Counted from the stretch's first letter, positions 48,904 through 59,506 are shown. The stretch: DNA of 64,000 nucleotides from Gemmobacter nectariphilus DSM 15620 (GCF_000429765.1 NZ_KE386949.1:510815-574814), one strand, 5' to 3'. Notes: generated by a model not told the origin, from the sequence alone. Numbers and translations: made by a program.

Positions 48904-49299
48904 TTAGACCCGACGGCGTTTCGGCGGACGGCAGCCGTTGTGCGCGATCGGGGTCACATCACGGATCGAGGTGATGTTGAAGCCCACGGCGGCCAGCGCG
49001 CGCAGCGCCGACTCGCGGCCCGAACCCGGGCCCTGCACTTCGACTTCCAGCGTCTTCACGCCGTGTTCCTGCGCCTTGCGGCCCGCATCCTCGGCAGCCA
49101 TCTGGGCTGCGTAGGGGGTCGATTTGCGCGACCCCTTGAACCCCATGGTGCCAGCCGACGACCACGAGATCGCGTTGCCCTGCACGTCCGAGATGAGGAT
49201 CTTGGTGTTGTTGAACGAGCTGTTCACATGCGCCACGCCGGCGGCGATGTTCTTGCGCTCTTTTTTCTTGCCGCCACGGGCTTTGGTATCGCGTGCCAT
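48904..49299 (-). CDS. rpsK: 30S ribosomal protein S11
   Basis: S11 forms part of the platform near the mRNA exit. The 131-residue protein starts [20 protein letters not shown]. It contains [39 protein letters not shown] and the C-terminal [16 protein letters not shown]. The order rpsM-rpsK-rpoA-rplQ is the standard alpha operon without rpsD, which in alphaproteobacteria is encoded elsewhere. Confidence 0.98.
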   Translation of the reverse strand: MARDTKARGGKKKERKNIAAGVAHVNSSFNNTKILISDVQGNAISWSSAGTMGFKGSRKSTPYAAQMAAEDAGRKAQEHGVKTLEVEVQGPGSGRESALRALAAVGFNITSIRDVTPIAHNGCRPPKRRRV

Positions 49300-49314
49300 T
49301 ACCTTGCGCTCCCC

Positions 49315-49683
49315 TTACTTCTTCTTGCCGGCGATCGGCTTGGCCGGGCCCTTGCGGGTGCGGGCGTTCGTGTGGGTGCGCTGGCCGCGAACCGGCAGGT
49401 TCTTGCGGTGACGCAGGCCGCGGTAGCAGCCAAGGTCCATCAGGCGCTTGATGTTGGTCGAAACTTCGCGACGCAGATCGCCTTCGACGGTGTAGTTCGC
49501 GTCGATGTGTTCGCGAATCGCCAGGACTTCAGCGTCCGACAGCTCGTTCACACGGCGGGTGCGGTCGATACCAACGGCTTCGCAGATCTGCTCGGCCACA
49601 TGGGCGCCGATGCCGTGGATATACTGCAGCGCGATCGGGACGCGCTTCGCGGTGGGGATGTTGACGCCAGCAATACGTGCCAC
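49315..49683 (-). CDS. rpsM: 30S ribosomal protein S13
   Basis: S13 contacts the 50S subunit and P-site tRNA from the 30S head. The 122-residue protein starts [20 protein letters not shown]. Key stretches are [19 protein letters not shown], the helix-two-turns-helix region, and the C-terminal [19 protein letters not shown] with [14 protein letters not shown]. The 186-base spacer to adk holds a short GCGGGA/TCCCGC hairpin (49744-49760) that could be a weak terminator or processing site. Confidence 0.98.
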   Translation of the reverse strand: MARIAGVNIPTAKRVPIALQYIHGIGAHVAEQICEAVGIDRTRRVNELSDAEVLAIREHIDANYTVEGDLRREVSTNIKRLMDLGCYRGLRHRKNLPVRGQRTHTNARTRKGPAKPIAGKKK

Positions 49684-49869
49684 GCGTAAATTCCTTTCGT
49701 TGCGGTTCCGTGATCCCAGAACCTTTTTTCACAACGCAAACCCGCGGGACGGTTTCCCGCAGGCCTTTGCATCGTCATGGAGTTATTCGCCGTCAAGGCC
49801 GAAGCCCCAGGACGATTCCCTTGCGGGACACCGTCCACTATGGGCTTTTCCGCCCGGCGTCAAGGCGAG

Positions 49870-50520
49870 TCAGCCCTTGTCAAGCACTTTCGCGATGGCG
49901 GCCGCAACCTCGTCCATCTCGGCCAGGCCATCGACGCTGACCAGATTTCCCTTGGCCCAGTAGTAGCCGATCAGCGGCGAGGTTTTCTTGTAGTATTCCA
50001 TCAGCCGGGTCTTGAGGCTGTCCTCGTTGTCATCGGCGCGCCGCTTCATGTCGGTGCTGCCGCAGACGTCACAGGTGCCAGCGACCTTGGTCGGCTTGGT
50101 CACATCGTGATAGACGGCGCCGCAGTTGCCGCAGGTGTAGCGGCCGGTGATCCGCGCAACCAGCGCGGCATCATCGACCTGCATCTCGATCACGGCATCC
50201 AGCTTTTGCCCGACCTTGGCCATCAGCGCCTCGAGCGCGTCAGCCTGCGGCAGCGTGCGCGGGAAGCCGTCAAAGATGAAGCCGCCGCCCTGCTCGCCCG
50301 TCAGCTTTTCCTCGATCAGGCCGATGACGATTTCATCCGTCACCAGCTGACCGCGGTCCATCACTTCGGCGACCTTCTTGCCCATCTCGGTGCCCGAGGT
50401 GCGGGCCGCCCGCAGCATGTCGCCGGTCGAGAGCTGGACCATGCCGCGCTCGTCCTCCAGCCGCTTGGCCTGGGTGCCCTTGCCCGCGCCCGGCGGCCCA
50501 AGAAGGATGATGTTCGGCAT
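49870..50520 (-). CDS. adk: Adenylate kinase with four-cysteine lid
   Basis: Adk interconverts AMP, ADP and ATP. The 216-residue protein has the P-loop [34 protein letters not shown] (AMP binding), [13 protein letters not shown] and the long LID domain. The LID carries two Cys-x-x-Cys pairs ([12 protein letters not shown] and [20 protein letters not shown]), which form a metal site. Enteric Adk lacks these cysteines, whereas a metal-binding lid is known from Gram-positive and Paracoccus enzymes. The position between secY and rpsM is normal for this group. Confidence 0.97.
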   Translation of the reverse strand: MPNIILLGPPGAGKGTQAKRLEDERGMVQLSTGDMLRAARTSGTEMGKKVAEVMDRGQLVTDEIVIGLIEEKLTGEQGGGFIFDGFPRTLPQADALEALMAKVGQKLDAVIEMQVDDAALVARITGRYTCGNCGAVYHDVTKPTKVAGTCDVCGSTDMKRRADDNEDSLKTRLMEYYKKTSPLIGYYWAKGNLVSVDGLAEMDEVAAAIAKVLDKG

Positions 50521-50539
50521 GGCGGCTGGCTCCTCTGTC

Positions 50540-51895
<1,356 letters not shown>

Positions 51896-51995
51896 GTCCG
51901 GTCTCTTTCATGACTGCGCCGCCGGACCGTTCTCCGGTCGGCGGCGCTGGAAAACTTGCGCAGATGTAAGCGGGGCAAGCCCCGCCTGCAACCGC

Positions 51996-52475
51996 TTATT
52001 CAGCCGCTGCGACCGTCTGGGCGGTCAGGGTGATCTTGCCGCCGGCTTTTTCGATGGCTTCCACCGCCGATTTCGACGCACCCGACACCACCAGCGTCAG
52101 CGCAGTGGCGATTTCGCCCTTGGCCAGAACACGGATACCGTCACGCTTGTGCGAGGTCACACCGGCCGCGACGATCGCGTCTTCGGTGATCTCGACCTTG
52201 GCGTCCAGCTTGCCGGCCTCGATGAACTTCTGGATCAGGCCCAGGTTCACCACCGCCCATTCCTTGCGATTCGGCTTGGTGAAGCCGCGCTTCGGCAGGC
52301 GGCGATACAGCGGCATCTGGCCGCCTTCGTAGCCGTTCAGCGCAACGCCCGAGCGCGATTTCTGGCCCTTGATACCACGGCCAGCGGTCTTGCCCTTGCC
52401 CGAGCCAGGGCCGCGCGCGACGCGCTTTTGCTTTTTGGCGGCGCCGTCGTTATCGCGAAGTTCGTTCAGTTTCAT
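51996..52475 (-). CDS. rplO: 50S ribosomal protein L15
   Basis: L15 is a late-assembly 50S protein. The 159-residue protein starts [20 protein letters not shown] and has the glycine-rich basic [20 protein letters not shown] and [20 protein letters not shown]. The C-terminal domain contains [18 protein letters not shown]. Unlike in the classic spc operon, rpmD is not directly upstream; rraB and an orphan gene intervene. rplO may therefore be read from a promoter in the 131 bases before it. Confidence 0.97.
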   Translation of the reverse strand: MKLNELRDNDGAAKKQKRVARGPGSGKGKTAGRGIKGQKSRSGVALNGYEGGQMPLYRRLPKRGFTKPNRKEWAVVNLGLIQKFIEAGKLDAKVEITEDAIVAAGVTSHKRDGIRVLAKGEIATALTLVVSGASKSAVEAIEKAGGKITLTAQTVAAAE

Positions 52476-52566
52476 GTCGCTTCTCCTTGGCCGGAACTGC
52501 CCCGCCAGCGACGGATGGGGCAAACACGGCTTTTCTTGATTCTGATGGCAACAAGGCCACCGGGGG

Positions 52567-52595
52567 CGGATACACCCTTGGAGGCCATGTTGCAA
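52567..52595 (-). promoter_or_regulatory. Candidate promoter for rplO-secY-adk
   Basis: On the minus strand TTGCAA (52590-52595), a 17-base spacer and TATCCG (52567-52572) lie between rraB and rplO. A promoter here would restart transcription of the distal spc and alpha genes after the insertion. The -10 match is only partial. Confidence 0.35.
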
Positions 52596-52606
52596 GCCGG
52601 ACCTGA

Positions 52607-52945
52607 TCAGTCCTTCTCGGGAACGAACAGACCCCAGCCCTGCGGTGCAAAGCCGTGGATCGCGGCCAGAAGCGTCAGGCGTTCCTCGTGGGCCCAGATC
52701 GCCTCGAATGTGACCTTGCAGTTCTCGACGGTGATCTCGACCCAGCGGTCCTCGGGGCCATCGCCCTCATACCATTCGATCTCGTGGCCCAGCATCTCGA
52801 CAGCATCGGTCAAGGCATCCCAATCGGCATCATCGGCCTCGGGGGCGAACTGGAAGTCAACTCCGGCGCGCTCGGGCAGATCGGCCGAGGCTGCCAGTTC
52901 GTTGAACACGGCTTGCGTTTCCGCTTTCTGGTCTTGCAGGTCCAC
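52607..52945 (-). CDS. rraB: RraB-family regulator of ribonuclease E
   Basis: This small acidic protein of the RraB family, whose E. coli member binds and inhibits RNase E, has 112 residues. It begins [18 protein letters not shown] and contains [32 protein letters not shown], the [13 protein letters not shown] strand pair and [15 protein letters not shown]. The N-terminal helix, the F-x-x-P-x-x-x-x-W motif and acidic character fit the family. Its place inside the ribosomal protein region, between an orphan gene and rplO, is unusual and may link mRNA decay to ribosomal gene expression. Confidence 0.8.
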   Translation of the reverse strand: MDLQDQKAETQAVFNELAASADLPERAGVDFQFAPEADDADWDALTDAVEMLGHEIEWYEGDGPEDRWVEITVENCKVTFEAIWAHEERLTLLAAIHGFAPQGWGLFVPEKD

Positions 52946-53084
52946 GTTGGGTTCCTTCTGTAGCTATCTGGAAACGAGCACATTTGAGACGCCAAAACCA
53001 AGGTCTGGCTCGGACTGCGTCTACCGAACCCACACTTCCGTCACAAGAAGCCAACCGACATGTATATCGCAGCCAACGCTGTTC

Positions 53085-53744
53085 CTACTGAGTCGCAACC
53101 ACGATGCTGCCTATCCGGGTGTTTGGGCCCCAATCCCGGTGGCGCAACTCCCCATTCACGATGTAGAGGTTCTTCACCAAGTACTCTTGTCGTTCATGCT
53201 CGCTTATTACGATGACCAGCTTCGCTTCGTCAGGGCCAAGTCCCGACAAGTATAGGTATGCCGAGTCACCTGTCTTTGGGGCCGCCTCCGAACTCTCAGC
53301 CATCTTCCGAACAACCGCATAGACATCAAGGTAAGAAGTAATCGTCTCATCTTGGAAGTAGCAGCCTCCTTCGATCGCCGTAAGGCCAATAGCAGTCAAA
53401 GCGCCGATGGCGATGGTGACTGGCGCTGTCAGGATCCCGAAGGCCGTCCCAGCTACACCTGCTGTTCCACCGATAATTCCGACTGTCCCTGCCGCCGAAG
53501 CGCCGGCAGCAGTTGACCCAATCATCGCGGCGCCCGAGGTCGAGTGGATTATCAGATAGTAGCCAGCGGCCTTTGCTCCCAAACCTGCAACAGTCGTTAA
53601 TCCACCAGCCGTACCTATTGCGGCGGTCGCCTTCCCGCCAATTAATTCGCTCAGCCGATAGTCACAAATACCCGCGTGGATCGCATTGGACGACGCCACA
53701 AGGGCAACCGCGCCAACACAGGCAGTTCTCAGTGCCTTCCTCAT
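53085..53744 (-). CDS. Orphan exported glycine-rich protein inserted in spc operon
   Basis: This 219-residue protein is not recognised. It has a signal peptide (MRKALRTACVGAVALVASSN ending AIHA at residue 24). A long Gly/Ala/Ile/Thr region of glycine-zipper character follows (for example TAAGASAAGTVGIIGGTAG), probably two membrane hairpins. A hydrophilic C-terminal domain comes last (DVYAVVRKMAESSEA...LYIVNGELRHRDWGPNTR). Two cysteines (Cys27 and one in EGGCYFQDE) could pair. The gene is visibly AT-richer, with codons such as AGT, ATT and ACT that neighbours avoid, which suggests horizontal acquisition. Such hydrophobic Gly-rich exported proteins include pore-forming bacteriocins and immunity or adhesin components; no function is claimed. 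Confidence 0.7.
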   Translation of the reverse strand: MRKALRTACVGAVALVASSNAIHAGICDYRLSELIGGKATAAIGTAGGLTTVAGLGAKAAGYYLIIHSTSGAAMIGSTAAGASAAGTVGIIGGTAGVAGTAFGILTAPVTIAIGALTAIGLTAIEGGCYFQDETITSYLDVYAVVRKMAESSEAAPKTGDSAYLYLSGLGPDEAKLVIVISEHERQEYLVKNLYIVNGELRHRDWGPNTRIGSIVVATQ

Positions 53745-53814
53745 CGAATGTACTCCCTATGCGCCCGAATAGTACGTTGGTTAGCAATCACCTCAAAACA
53801 AGTGTGCAATTAAC

Positions 53815-53841
53815 AAAAAACCCCCGGCATGACTGCCGAGG
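53815..53841 (-). terminator. Intrinsic terminator after rpmD
   Basis: On the minus strand an 8-bp stem CCTCGGCA/TGCCGGGG (one G-T pair) with loop GTCA is followed by GTTTTTTG. It lies about 50 bases after the rpmD stop. It should end the tuf/S10-spc transcript before the inserted orphan gene. Confidence 0.85.
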
Positions 53842-53891
53842 GTCGTATGTTCACGAGGACAGCTCAGCGGCCCTCTGTCGTTGACGCGAGC

Positions 53892-54083
53892 TCAGCCGCG
53901 CTCTTCAATGATCTTCACAAGATGCGAGATCTTGTTGACCATGCCGCGAATCGAAGGGGTATCTTCCAGTTCACGGGTGCGGCGGACCTTGTTCAGGCCA
54001 AGGCCTTTCAGGGTCGCCGTCTGGATCGCGGGGCGACGGGCGGCCGAGGCCACCTGCTGCACGACGATGGTTTTCTTGGTCAT
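53892..54083 (-). CDS. rpmD: 50S ribosomal protein L30
   Basis: L30 is a small 50S protein. The 63-residue protein [20 protein letters not shown] continues with [39 protein letters not shown], all typical. It follows rpsE after 11 bases. It is directly followed by an intrinsic terminator and not by rplO. Confidence 0.97.
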   Translation of the reverse strand: MTKKTIVVQQVASAARRPAIQTATLKGLGLNKVRRTRELEDTPSIRGMVNKISHLVKIIEERG

Positions 54084-54094
54084 CGCTCAGCTCC

Positions 54095-54658
54095 TCAGGC
54101 TTCGGCCGGGGCCGACTCGGCCTCGGGCTTCTTCAGGATGTCAGCGACTTTCTTGCCGCGACGCGCCGCCACCGAACGGGGCGAGGCTTCCTGCTTCAGA
54201 CCGTCGATGGTCGCACGGATCATGTTGTAGGGGTTCTGCGAACCCAGCGACTTCGCAACAACGTCCTGCACGCCCAGCATCTCGAACACGGCGCGCATCG
54301 GGCCGCCGGCGATGATGCCGGTCCCCGGAACGGCGGTGCGCATCACGACCTTGCCGGCGCCGTGGCGGCCTTCCATGTCGTGGTGCAGGGTGCGGCCGTC
54401 GCGCAGGGCGACGCGGATCATGCTGCGCTTGGCCTGCTCGGTCGCCTTGCGGATCGCCTCGGGCACTTCTTTCGCCTTGCCCTTGCCGAAGCCGACGCGG
54501 CCGCGCTGGTCACCGACCACCACGAGAGCTGCAAAGCCGAAACGCTTGCCGCCCTTCACGGTTTTCGAGACGCGGTTGATCGCAACAAGACGATCGGCGA
54601 ATTCCGGGGTCTCTTCGCGCTCTGCGCGACGTTCCCGGCGGTTTTCACGTTCTGCCAT
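54095..54658 (-). CDS. rpsE: 30S ribosomal protein S5
   Basis: S5 is involved in decoding accuracy and mRNA entry. The 187-residue protein starts [20 protein letters not shown]. The conserved double-stranded RNA-binding region is [20 protein letters not shown] with [39 protein letters not shown] and [17 protein letters not shown] follow, and an alanine/proline-rich tail ends it. The start MAEREN at 54658 is preferred over the ORF extension to 54706. Confidence 0.97.
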   Translation of the reverse strand: MAERENRRERRAEREETPEFADRLVAINRVSKTVKGGKRFGFAALVVVGDQRGRVGFGKGKAKEVPEAIRKATEQAKRSMIRVALRDGRTLHHDMEGRHGAGKVVMRTAVPGTGIIAGGPMRAVFEMLGVQDVVAKSLGSQNPYNMIRATIDGLKQEASPRSVAARRGKKVADILKKPEAESAPAEA

Positions 54659-54772
54659 AGGGCATTCCTTCCGTGATGGCGCGCAATACACGCCAGACTT
54701 TGCCAATCCTGGTGAGCGGGCACAGCGCCCGCCCCCGGATCATCGGGGTGACATCGCTGTCACCCGCGTGGA

Positions 54773-55132
54773 TCAGAACTTGAGGCCACCTTCACGGGCA
54801 GCGTCGGCCAGGGCCTTCACTTTGCCGTGGAACAGGAAGCCACCACGGTCGAAGTAGCAGGTTTCGATCCCTGCCGCCTTCGCCCGCTCGGCGATCGTCG
54901 AACCAACCTTGGCGGCAGCTTCGACGTTGTTCTTGCCGAAGAACCCCAGCTCTTTTTCCAGCGTCGAGGCGGCGGCAACGGTCACGCCGTTGACGTCGTC
55001 GATCAGCTGGGCGCTGATGTTCTTGTTCGAGCGGTGGACCGAGAGGCGCAGGCGCCCGTCGGCGGTTTTCCGCAGCTTGTTCCGAACGCGCAGGCGGCGT
55101 TTGATGAACAGCTCTCGTTTCGTGTTCGCCAT
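54773..55132 (-). CDS. rplR: 50S ribosomal protein L18
   Basis: L18 binds 5S rRNA. The 119-residue protein starts [20 protein letters not shown] and contains [40 protein letters not shown] and the C-terminal [14 protein letters not shown]. It is placed between rplF and rpsE as in the classic spc order. Confidence 0.97.
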   Translation of the reverse strand: MANTKRELFIKRRLRVRNKLRKTADGRLRLSVHRSNKNISAQLIDDVNGVTVAAASTLEKELGFFGKNNVEAAAKVGSTIAERAKAAGIETCYFDRGGFLFHGKVKALADAAREGGLKF

Positions 55133-55143
55133 TTTCGCAGCCC

Positions 55144-55677
55144 TTACTTCTTCTTGCCTTCCTTGCGGAAGACGTACTCACCCTTGTAGCGGATGCCTTT
55201 GCCCTTGTAGGGCTCGGGCTGACGCCATTCGCGGATGTTCGCGGCAACCTGGCCGACGATCTGCTGATCGATACCTTCGATCACGATCTCGGTCTGCTTC
55301 GGCGCCGTGACGGTGACTTCCTTCGGAGCGGCGAAGTTCACTTCGTGGCTGTAACCGAGCGACAGTTTCAGGTTGGTGCCCTGCATCTGCGCACGGTAGC
55401 CGACGCCCTGGATTTCAAGCTCTTTCTTGAAACCTTCGGTCACGCCAGTGACGAGGTTCGCCACCATCGACCGCGACATGCCCCACATGGAGCGTGCGCG
55501 CTTGGACGAGCCGCGCGGGGTGACTTTCACCTCGGAGCCGTCGATCACGATGGTCACGTCGTCGGGCGCGGTGAACTTGCGGGTGCCTTTCGGCCCCTTC
55601 ACCTCGATGGTCTGGCCGGACAGGGTGGCGGAAACCCCCTTGGGCAGCCCGACGGGTTTTTTCCCAATACGAGACAT
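55144..55677 (-). CDS. rplF: 50S ribosomal protein L6
   Basis: L6 binds near the factor-binding site of the 50S subunit. The 177-residue protein starts [20 protein letters not shown]. It has two similar RNA-binding halves, the second with [20 protein letters not shown], and ends [20 protein letters not shown] and a lysine tail. The start is fixed by the conserved MSRIGKKP. Confidence 0.98.
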   Translation of the reverse strand: MSRIGKKPVGLPKGVSATLSGQTIEVKGPKGTRKFTAPDDVTIVIDGSEVKVTPRGSSKRARSMWGMSRSMVANLVTGVTEGFKKELEIQGVGYRAQMQGTNLKLSLGYSHEVNFAAPKEVTVTAPKQTEIVIEGIDQQIVGQVAANIREWRQPEPYKGKGIRYKGEYVFRKEGKKK

Positions 55678-55687
55678 TCCACCCTCC

Positions 55688-56086
55688 TCAGAACACGGTG
55701 CAAAGCACTTCGCCGCCAACGTTGGCAGCGCGTGCATTCGCGTCCGACAGGACACCCTTGGGCGTCGAGACGATGGCGACACCCAGACCGTTGCGCACCG
55801 ACGGCAGCTCTTGCGAACCGGCGTAGACGCGGCGGCCCGGCTTGGAAACCCGCTTGATTTCGCGGATGACCGGGGTGCCTTCGAAGTATTTCAGGCTGAT
55901 TTCCAGTGCGGGCTGGCCATTGGCATCGGTGGTGCGTTCGTAACCACGGATGTAGCCTTCGGCGGCGAGCACATCCAGCACCCAAGCGCGCAGCTTGGAC
56001 GCGGGCGAAGTCACGGTGGACTTGCCGCGCATCTGCGCGTTGCGGATGCGGGTCAGCATATCGCCGAGCGGATCGTTCATCGACAT
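55688..56086 (-). CDS. rpsH: 30S ribosomal protein S8
   Basis: S8 is a primary 16S rRNA-binding protein and, in E. coli, the translational repressor of the spc operon. The 132-residue protein starts [60 protein letters not shown] and EVLCTVF make up the conserved C-terminal RNA-binding domain. GGAGG precedes the start, and the GTG-initiated extension to 56149 overlaps rpsN and is rejected. Confidence 0.97.
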   Translation of the reverse strand: MSMNDPLGDMLTRIRNAQMRGKSTVTSPASKLRAWVLDVLAAEGYIRGYERTTDANGQPALEISLKYFEGTPVIREIKRVSKPGRRVYAGSQELPSVRNGLGVAIVSTPKGVLSDANARAANVGGEVLCTVF

Positions 56087-56096
56087 GCGTGCCTCC

Positions 56097-56402
56097 TTAC
56101 CAGCTCGACTTGACCATGCCCGGGATCTGGCCGAACGAGGCCAGTTCACGCAGCATGATCCGCGACAGCTTGAGCTTGCGATAGTAGGCGTGCGGACGCC
56201 CGGTCAGTTCGCAGCGGTTGTGCAGACGGGTCGCCGAGGAATTGCGCGGCAGTTCGGCCAGTTTCAGGCTGGCACGGAAGCGCTCTTCCATCGGTTTCGA
56301 TTCGTCCTTGATGATCTCCTTGAGAGAAGCGCGCTTGCCAGCATACTGCTTGACCATCCGTGCGCGCTTTTTCTCGCGTTCGACCATGGATACTTTAGCC
56401 AT
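56097..56402 (-). CDS. rpsN: 30S ribosomal protein S14
   Basis: This is the zinc-free S14 type of 101 residues, lacking the CxxC pairs of the short zinc form. It starts [20 protein letters not shown] and contains [20 protein letters not shown] and the C-terminal [18 protein letters not shown]. It lies between rplE and rpsH in the standard order. Confidence 0.98.
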   Translation of the reverse strand: MAKVSMVEREKKRARMVKQYAGKRASLKEIIKDESKPMEERFRASLKLAELPRNSSATRLHNRCELTGRPHAYYRKLKLSRIMLRELASFGQIPGMVKSSW

Positions 56403-56420
56403 TGTCCAATCCTCCCGCGA

Positions 56421-56981
56421 TCAAGCCATGAAGGGCATGTTGAAGTGCTTCAACAGTGCCTTGGCTTCCGCGTCGGTTTTCGCGGTGGTGCAGATGATGA
56501 TGTCCATGCCGAGGATCTCGTCGACCTTGTCGAAGTCGATCTCGGGGAACACGATGTGTTCCTTCAGGCCCATCGCGTAGTTGCCGCGGCCGTCGAACGA
56601 GTTGCCCTTGACGCCGCGGAAGTCACGCACGCGCGGCAGCGCGATGGTGATCAGGCGGTCCAGGAATTCGTACATGCGGTCGCCGCGCAGCGTCACCTTG
56701 CAGCCCAGCGGCATCTTCTCACGCACGCGGAAGCCGGCGATCGACTTCTTGGCGTGGGTGACAACCGCCTTTTGACCGGCGATCCGGGACAGTTCCTCGG
56801 CGGCCTGCTTGACCTTCTTGGTGTCCTTGACCGCTTCGCCGACGCCCATGTTCAGCACGATCTTCTCGAGCTTGGGCATCTGCATCGGGTTGGTGTAGCC
56901 GAATTCTTCTTTCATCGCCGCCTTGATGCGGTCGTTGAAGACAGTCTTCAGACGCGGGGTATAGGTAGCAGCGTCGAGCAT
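56421..56981 (-). CDS. rplE: 50S ribosomal protein L5
   Basis: L5 binds 5S rRNA and contacts the 30S subunit. The 186-residue protein starts [20 protein letters not shown]. Key stretches are [40 protein letters not shown] and [20 protein letters not shown]. Its ATG overlaps the rplX stop by one base (TGATG). Confidence 0.98.
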   Translation of the reverse strand: MLDAATYTPRLKTVFNDRIKAAMKEEFGYTNPMQMPKLEKIVLNMGVGEAVKDTKKVKQAAEELSRIAGQKAVVTHAKKSIAGFRVREKMPLGCKVTLRGDRMYEFLDRLITIALPRVRDFRGVKGNSFDGRGNYAMGLKEHIVFPEIDFDKVDEILGMDIIICTTAKTDAEAKALLKHFNMPFMA

Positions 56982-57286
56982 CAGATCGCCTCCCCGGTGG
57001 TCTTGGCGAAGCGCACCTTCTTGCCGTCTTCCTCACGGAAGCCGACGCGGGTGGCCTTGCCGTTCTTGTCCAGCAGGGCGAGGTTCGACAGGTCGATCGG
57101 CATCGCCTTGGGGATGCGGCCGCCCTGGCTGGTGGCCGACTGGCGGGTGTGGCGAATGGCCACGTTCACGCCTTCGACAACTGCCTTGTTGTCCTTGGGC
57201 ATGACCTGGGTGATTTCACCCTGCTTGCCCTTGTCCTTGCCGGTGAGCACGACGACCGTGTCACCCTTGCGGAGTTTCGCGGCCAT
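56981..57286 (-). CDS. rplX: 50S ribosomal protein L24
   Basis: L24 is an assembly-initiator protein. The 101-residue protein starts [20 protein letters not shown], the KOW motif, then [39 protein letters not shown] and a basic end. It is coupled on both sides: its start shares a base with the rplN stop (TAATG), and its stop overlaps rplE. Confidence 0.98.
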   Translation of the reverse strand: MAAKLRKGDTVVVLTGKDKGKQGEITQVMPKDNKAVVEGVNVAIRHTRQSATSQGGRIPKAMPIDLSNLALLDKNGKATRVGFREEDGKKVRFAKTTGEAI

Positions 57287-57654
57287 TACAGCACCTCCGG
57301 CGCCAGCGAGATGATCTTCATGAAGTTCTTGGCACGCAGCTCGCGCACGACCGGCCCGAAGATACGGGTGCCGACCGGTTCGCCCTGGTTGTTCAGGATG
57401 ACGGCGGCGTTACGGTCGAAACGGATCGAGGTGCCGTCTTCACGACGGACTTCCTTGGCGGTGCGAACGACGACGGCCTTGCGGACGTCACCTTTCTTCA
57501 CGCGGCCCTTCGGAATCGCCTCCTTGACCGACACCACGATGATGTCGCCCACGGATGCGTAGCGGCGGTGCGAACCGCCCAGAACCTTGATGCACTGAAC
57601 TCGGCGAGCGCCGGAGTTGTCAGCGACATCCAGATTGGTCTGCATCTGGATCAT
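57286..57654 (-). CDS. rplN: 50S ribosomal protein L14
   Basis: L14 forms part of an intersubunit bridge. The 122-residue protein starts [20 protein letters not shown] and contains [40 protein letters not shown] and [20 protein letters not shown]. Its stop forms TAATG with rplX. Confidence 0.98.
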   Translation of the reverse strand: MIQMQTNLDVADNSGARRVQCIKVLGGSHRRYASVGDIIVVSVKEAIPKGRVKKGDVRKAVVVRTAKEVRREDGTSIRFDRNAAVILNNQGEPVGTRIFGPVVRELRAKNFMKIISLAPEVL

Positions 57655-57724
57655 TGGTTGTCTCCCGACCTTTGGAGACGGTCATGCAGCTGACCGCCCC
57701 AGGGTTTCGTATAGGCGCGCGCCC

Positions 57725-57964
57725 TCAGGCGTTTGCCTCGGTCACGACGTGCCAGCGCTTGGTCTTGGAAATCGGCGCGCATTCAACGATGCGAACCGTA
57801 TCGCCGGCCTTGAACTGGTTTTCCGGATCGTGCGCGCGATATTTCTTCGACTTGCGCACGGTCTTTTGCAGCAGCGGGTGCTTGAAGCGGCGCTCGACGA
57901 GAACGGTGATCGTCTGATCGTTCTTGTCCGAGGTCACGGTGCCTTGCAGGATACGACGGGGCAT
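57725..57964 (-). CDS. rpsQ: 30S ribosomal protein S17
   Basis: S17 is a primary 16S rRNA-binding OB-fold protein. The 79-residue protein starts [56 protein letters not shown] and [14 protein letters not shown] follow. It is separated from rpmC by ten bases. Confidence 0.98.
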   Translation of the reverse strand: MPRRILQGTVTSDKNDQTITVLVERRFKHPLLQKTVRKSKKYRAHDPENQFKAGDTVRIVECAPISKTKRWHVVTEANA

Positions 57965-57974
57965 CTGAGGCTCC

Positions 57975-58178
57975 TTACTTCGCCGCCGCTTGCGCGGCCA
58001 TTTCGTTCAGCACCGTCTTGATGCGTGCCACGTCCTTGCGGACCGTGTTCATGCGGGCGGTGTTTTCAAGTTGGTTGGTCGCCTGACGGAAGCGGAGGTT
58101 GAACGCCTCCTTCTTCAGCGCCACCAGCTGGTCACGCAGCTGGTCGGGCGTCTTTTCACGCAGTTCCTTGGCGTTCAT
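57975..58178 (-). CDS. rpmC: 50S ribosomal protein L29
   Basis: L29 lies at the exit tunnel and is part of the SRP/trigger-factor docking site with L23. The 67-residue coiled-coil protein starts [20 protein letters not shown] and contains [20 protein letters not shown]. In the classic order it follows rplP directly. Here a plus-strand deaminase gene and terminator intervene, so rpmC is the first gene of a new minus-strand unit. Confidence 0.97.
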   Translation of the reverse strand: MNAKELREKTPDQLRDQLVALKKEAFNLRFRQATNQLENTARMNTVRKDVARIKTVLNEMAAQAAAK

Positions 58179-58297
58179 GCGCCTTCTTCCTTTTCACAAT
58201 CACCAGAGGGCCCCTGCGGTTTGCTCAGGGTCACCTTGAACCTGGTGGATCAATGACAGACGCGCGACTCCCGTGACCGGGAATCGTGCGATGCGTC

Positions 58298-58326
58298 TCC
58301 TTACAGGGGACCAGACACAGGGGCAA
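58298..58326 (-). promoter_or_regulatory. Candidate promoter for rpmC-rpsQ-rplN...
   Basis: On the minus strand TTGCCC (58321-58326), a 17-base spacer and TAAGGA (58298-58303) would start a transcript about 110 bases before rpmC. The resulting leader contains a hairpin (CGATTCCCG/CGGGAGTCG, within 58264-58286) that could bind a ribosomal protein. The assignment rests on position and partial consensus only. Confidence 0.4.
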
Positions 58327-58419
58327 GGGAAACTTGGGCAATCGACCTTTGGCAGCAGCGATTGACAGCCAGGGTCCGGCCCGGCTCTGATGTCATCCGA
58401 CCCGATCAAGGAACAGCCC

Positions 58420-59007
58420 ATGGATGCCTCTCGCCTTGCCGCCCGCCTTCTGGATGTTATCGAACACGACATCCTGCCGCTGACCGCCCAGGGCGTTGCG
58501 CGCGGCAACAAGGTCTTTGGCGCGGCGATCCTGCGCAAGTCGGATCTGTCGCTTGTCCTCGCCGAGACCAACAATGAACTCGAGAACCCGCTCTGGCATG
58601 GCGAGGTTCACACCCTCAAGCGGTTCTATGAAATGGCCAGCCGCCCGGGGACCGGCGATCTGATCTTCCTGTCGACCCATGAACCCTGCACGATGTGCAT
58701 GTCGGCGATCACCTGGGCAGGATTTGACAACTATTACTACTTCTTCAGCCACGAGGATTCGCGCGATGCCTTTGCCATCCCGCACGATCTGAGGATCCTC
58801 AAGGAGGTGTTCGGGCTGGAGCCGGGGGGCTATCGGCGCCACAACGCCTTCTGGGATGCGAACGCGCTGGCAGATATGGTCGCTGCGGCACCCGAGCCCG
58901 AGCAACGCCGGATGAAAGCCCAGTGGCGCCGCATTCTTGATACCTATGCCGAACTGTCGACCCGGTATCAGGCGGGCAAGTCCGACAACGACATTCCGCT
59001 GAATTGA
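58420..59007 (+). CDS. Nucleoside/nucleotide deaminase inside the S10 operon
   Basis: This zinc-dependent deaminase of the cytidine/deoxycytidylate family has 195 residues. Zinc and proton-shuttle residues are in NPLWHGEVHTLKRFYEM (His-x-Glu) and STHEPCTMCMSAITWAG (Pro-Cys-x-x-Cys). The N-terminal RLLDVIEHDILPLTAQGVAR and the long C-terminal helix region (EQRRMKAQWRRILDTYAEL) are unlike CodA or TadA, so the substrate is open. It is encoded against the ribosomal genes. The ATG at 58420 has AAGGA at 58408-58412; the ATG at 58390 lacks a site. Confidence 0.88.
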   Translation: MDASRLAARLLDVIEHDILPLTAQGVARGNKVFGAAILRKSDLSLVLAETNNELENPLWHGEVHTLKRFYEMASRPGTGDLIFLSTHEPCTMCMSAITWAGFDNYYYFFSHEDSRDAFAIPHDLRILKEVFGLEPGGYRRHNAFWDANALADMVAAAPEPEQRRMKAQWRRILDTYAELSTRYQAGKSDNDIPLN

Positions 59008-59035
59008 AAAACCCCCGCCGGTTTCCCGGCAGGGG
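59007..59035 (-). terminator. Intrinsic terminator after rplP
   Basis: On the minus strand CCCC-(T)-GCCGG pairs with CCGGC-GGGG around GAAA, with one bulged base, and is followed by GTTTTTC. It lies about 45 bases beyond the rplP stop. It should end the S10 transcript and, read on the plus strand, also follows the deaminase stop, so it may be bidirectional. Confidence 0.8.
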
Positions 59036-59077
59036 TCGCAGGGCGGGGGTAACCCCGCCAAACCCATGATCTTGGGC

Positions 59078-59491
59078 TTACCAGTCTTCGCGGGCGACCA
59101 CGCGGCTGGTGACCGGCAGCTTCATCGCACCAAGGCGCAGAGCCTCACGCGCGATGGTTTCAGACACGCCGTCGATCTCGAACATGATCCGGCCCGGTTT
59201 GACCTTGCAGGCCCAGTAGTCCACCGAGCCCTTGCCTTTACCCATCCGCACCTCGGTCGGCTTCGACGAGACCGGCACGTCCGGGAACACGCGAATCCAG
59301 ACGCGGCCCTGACGCTTCATGTGACGGGTGATCGCGCGGCGGGCCGCTTCGATCTGGCGGGCGGTGACCCGCTCCGGTTCGGTTGCCTTCAGGGCGAACG
59401 AGCCGAAGTTCAGGGCGAAACCGCCCTTGGCTTCGCCGTGGATGCGGCCCTTGTGCTGTTTGCGGAACTTGGTCCGTTTCGGTTGCAGCAT
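59078..59491 (-). CDS. rplP: 50S ribosomal protein L16
   Basis: L16 helps place A-site tRNA. The 137-residue protein starts [20 protein letters not shown] and contains [40 protein letters not shown] with [20 protein letters not shown]. It is the last gene of the S10-type transcript here because a terminator and a plus-strand gene follow. Confidence 0.98.
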   Translation of the reverse strand: MLQPKRTKFRKQHKGRIHGEAKGGFALNFGSFALKATEPERVTARQIEAARRAITRHMKRQGRVWIRVFPDVPVSSKPTEVRMGKGKGSVDYWACKVKPGRIMFEIDGVSETIAREALRLGAMKLPVTSRVVAREDW

Positions 59492-59506
59492 TGTTCCCTA
59501 CTCCCC

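Noticed and set aside
49744-49760. Strong terminator between adk and rpsM
   Set aside because: The stem is only 6 bp and no adequate T-run follows on the minus strand. It is mentioned only as a possible weak site.
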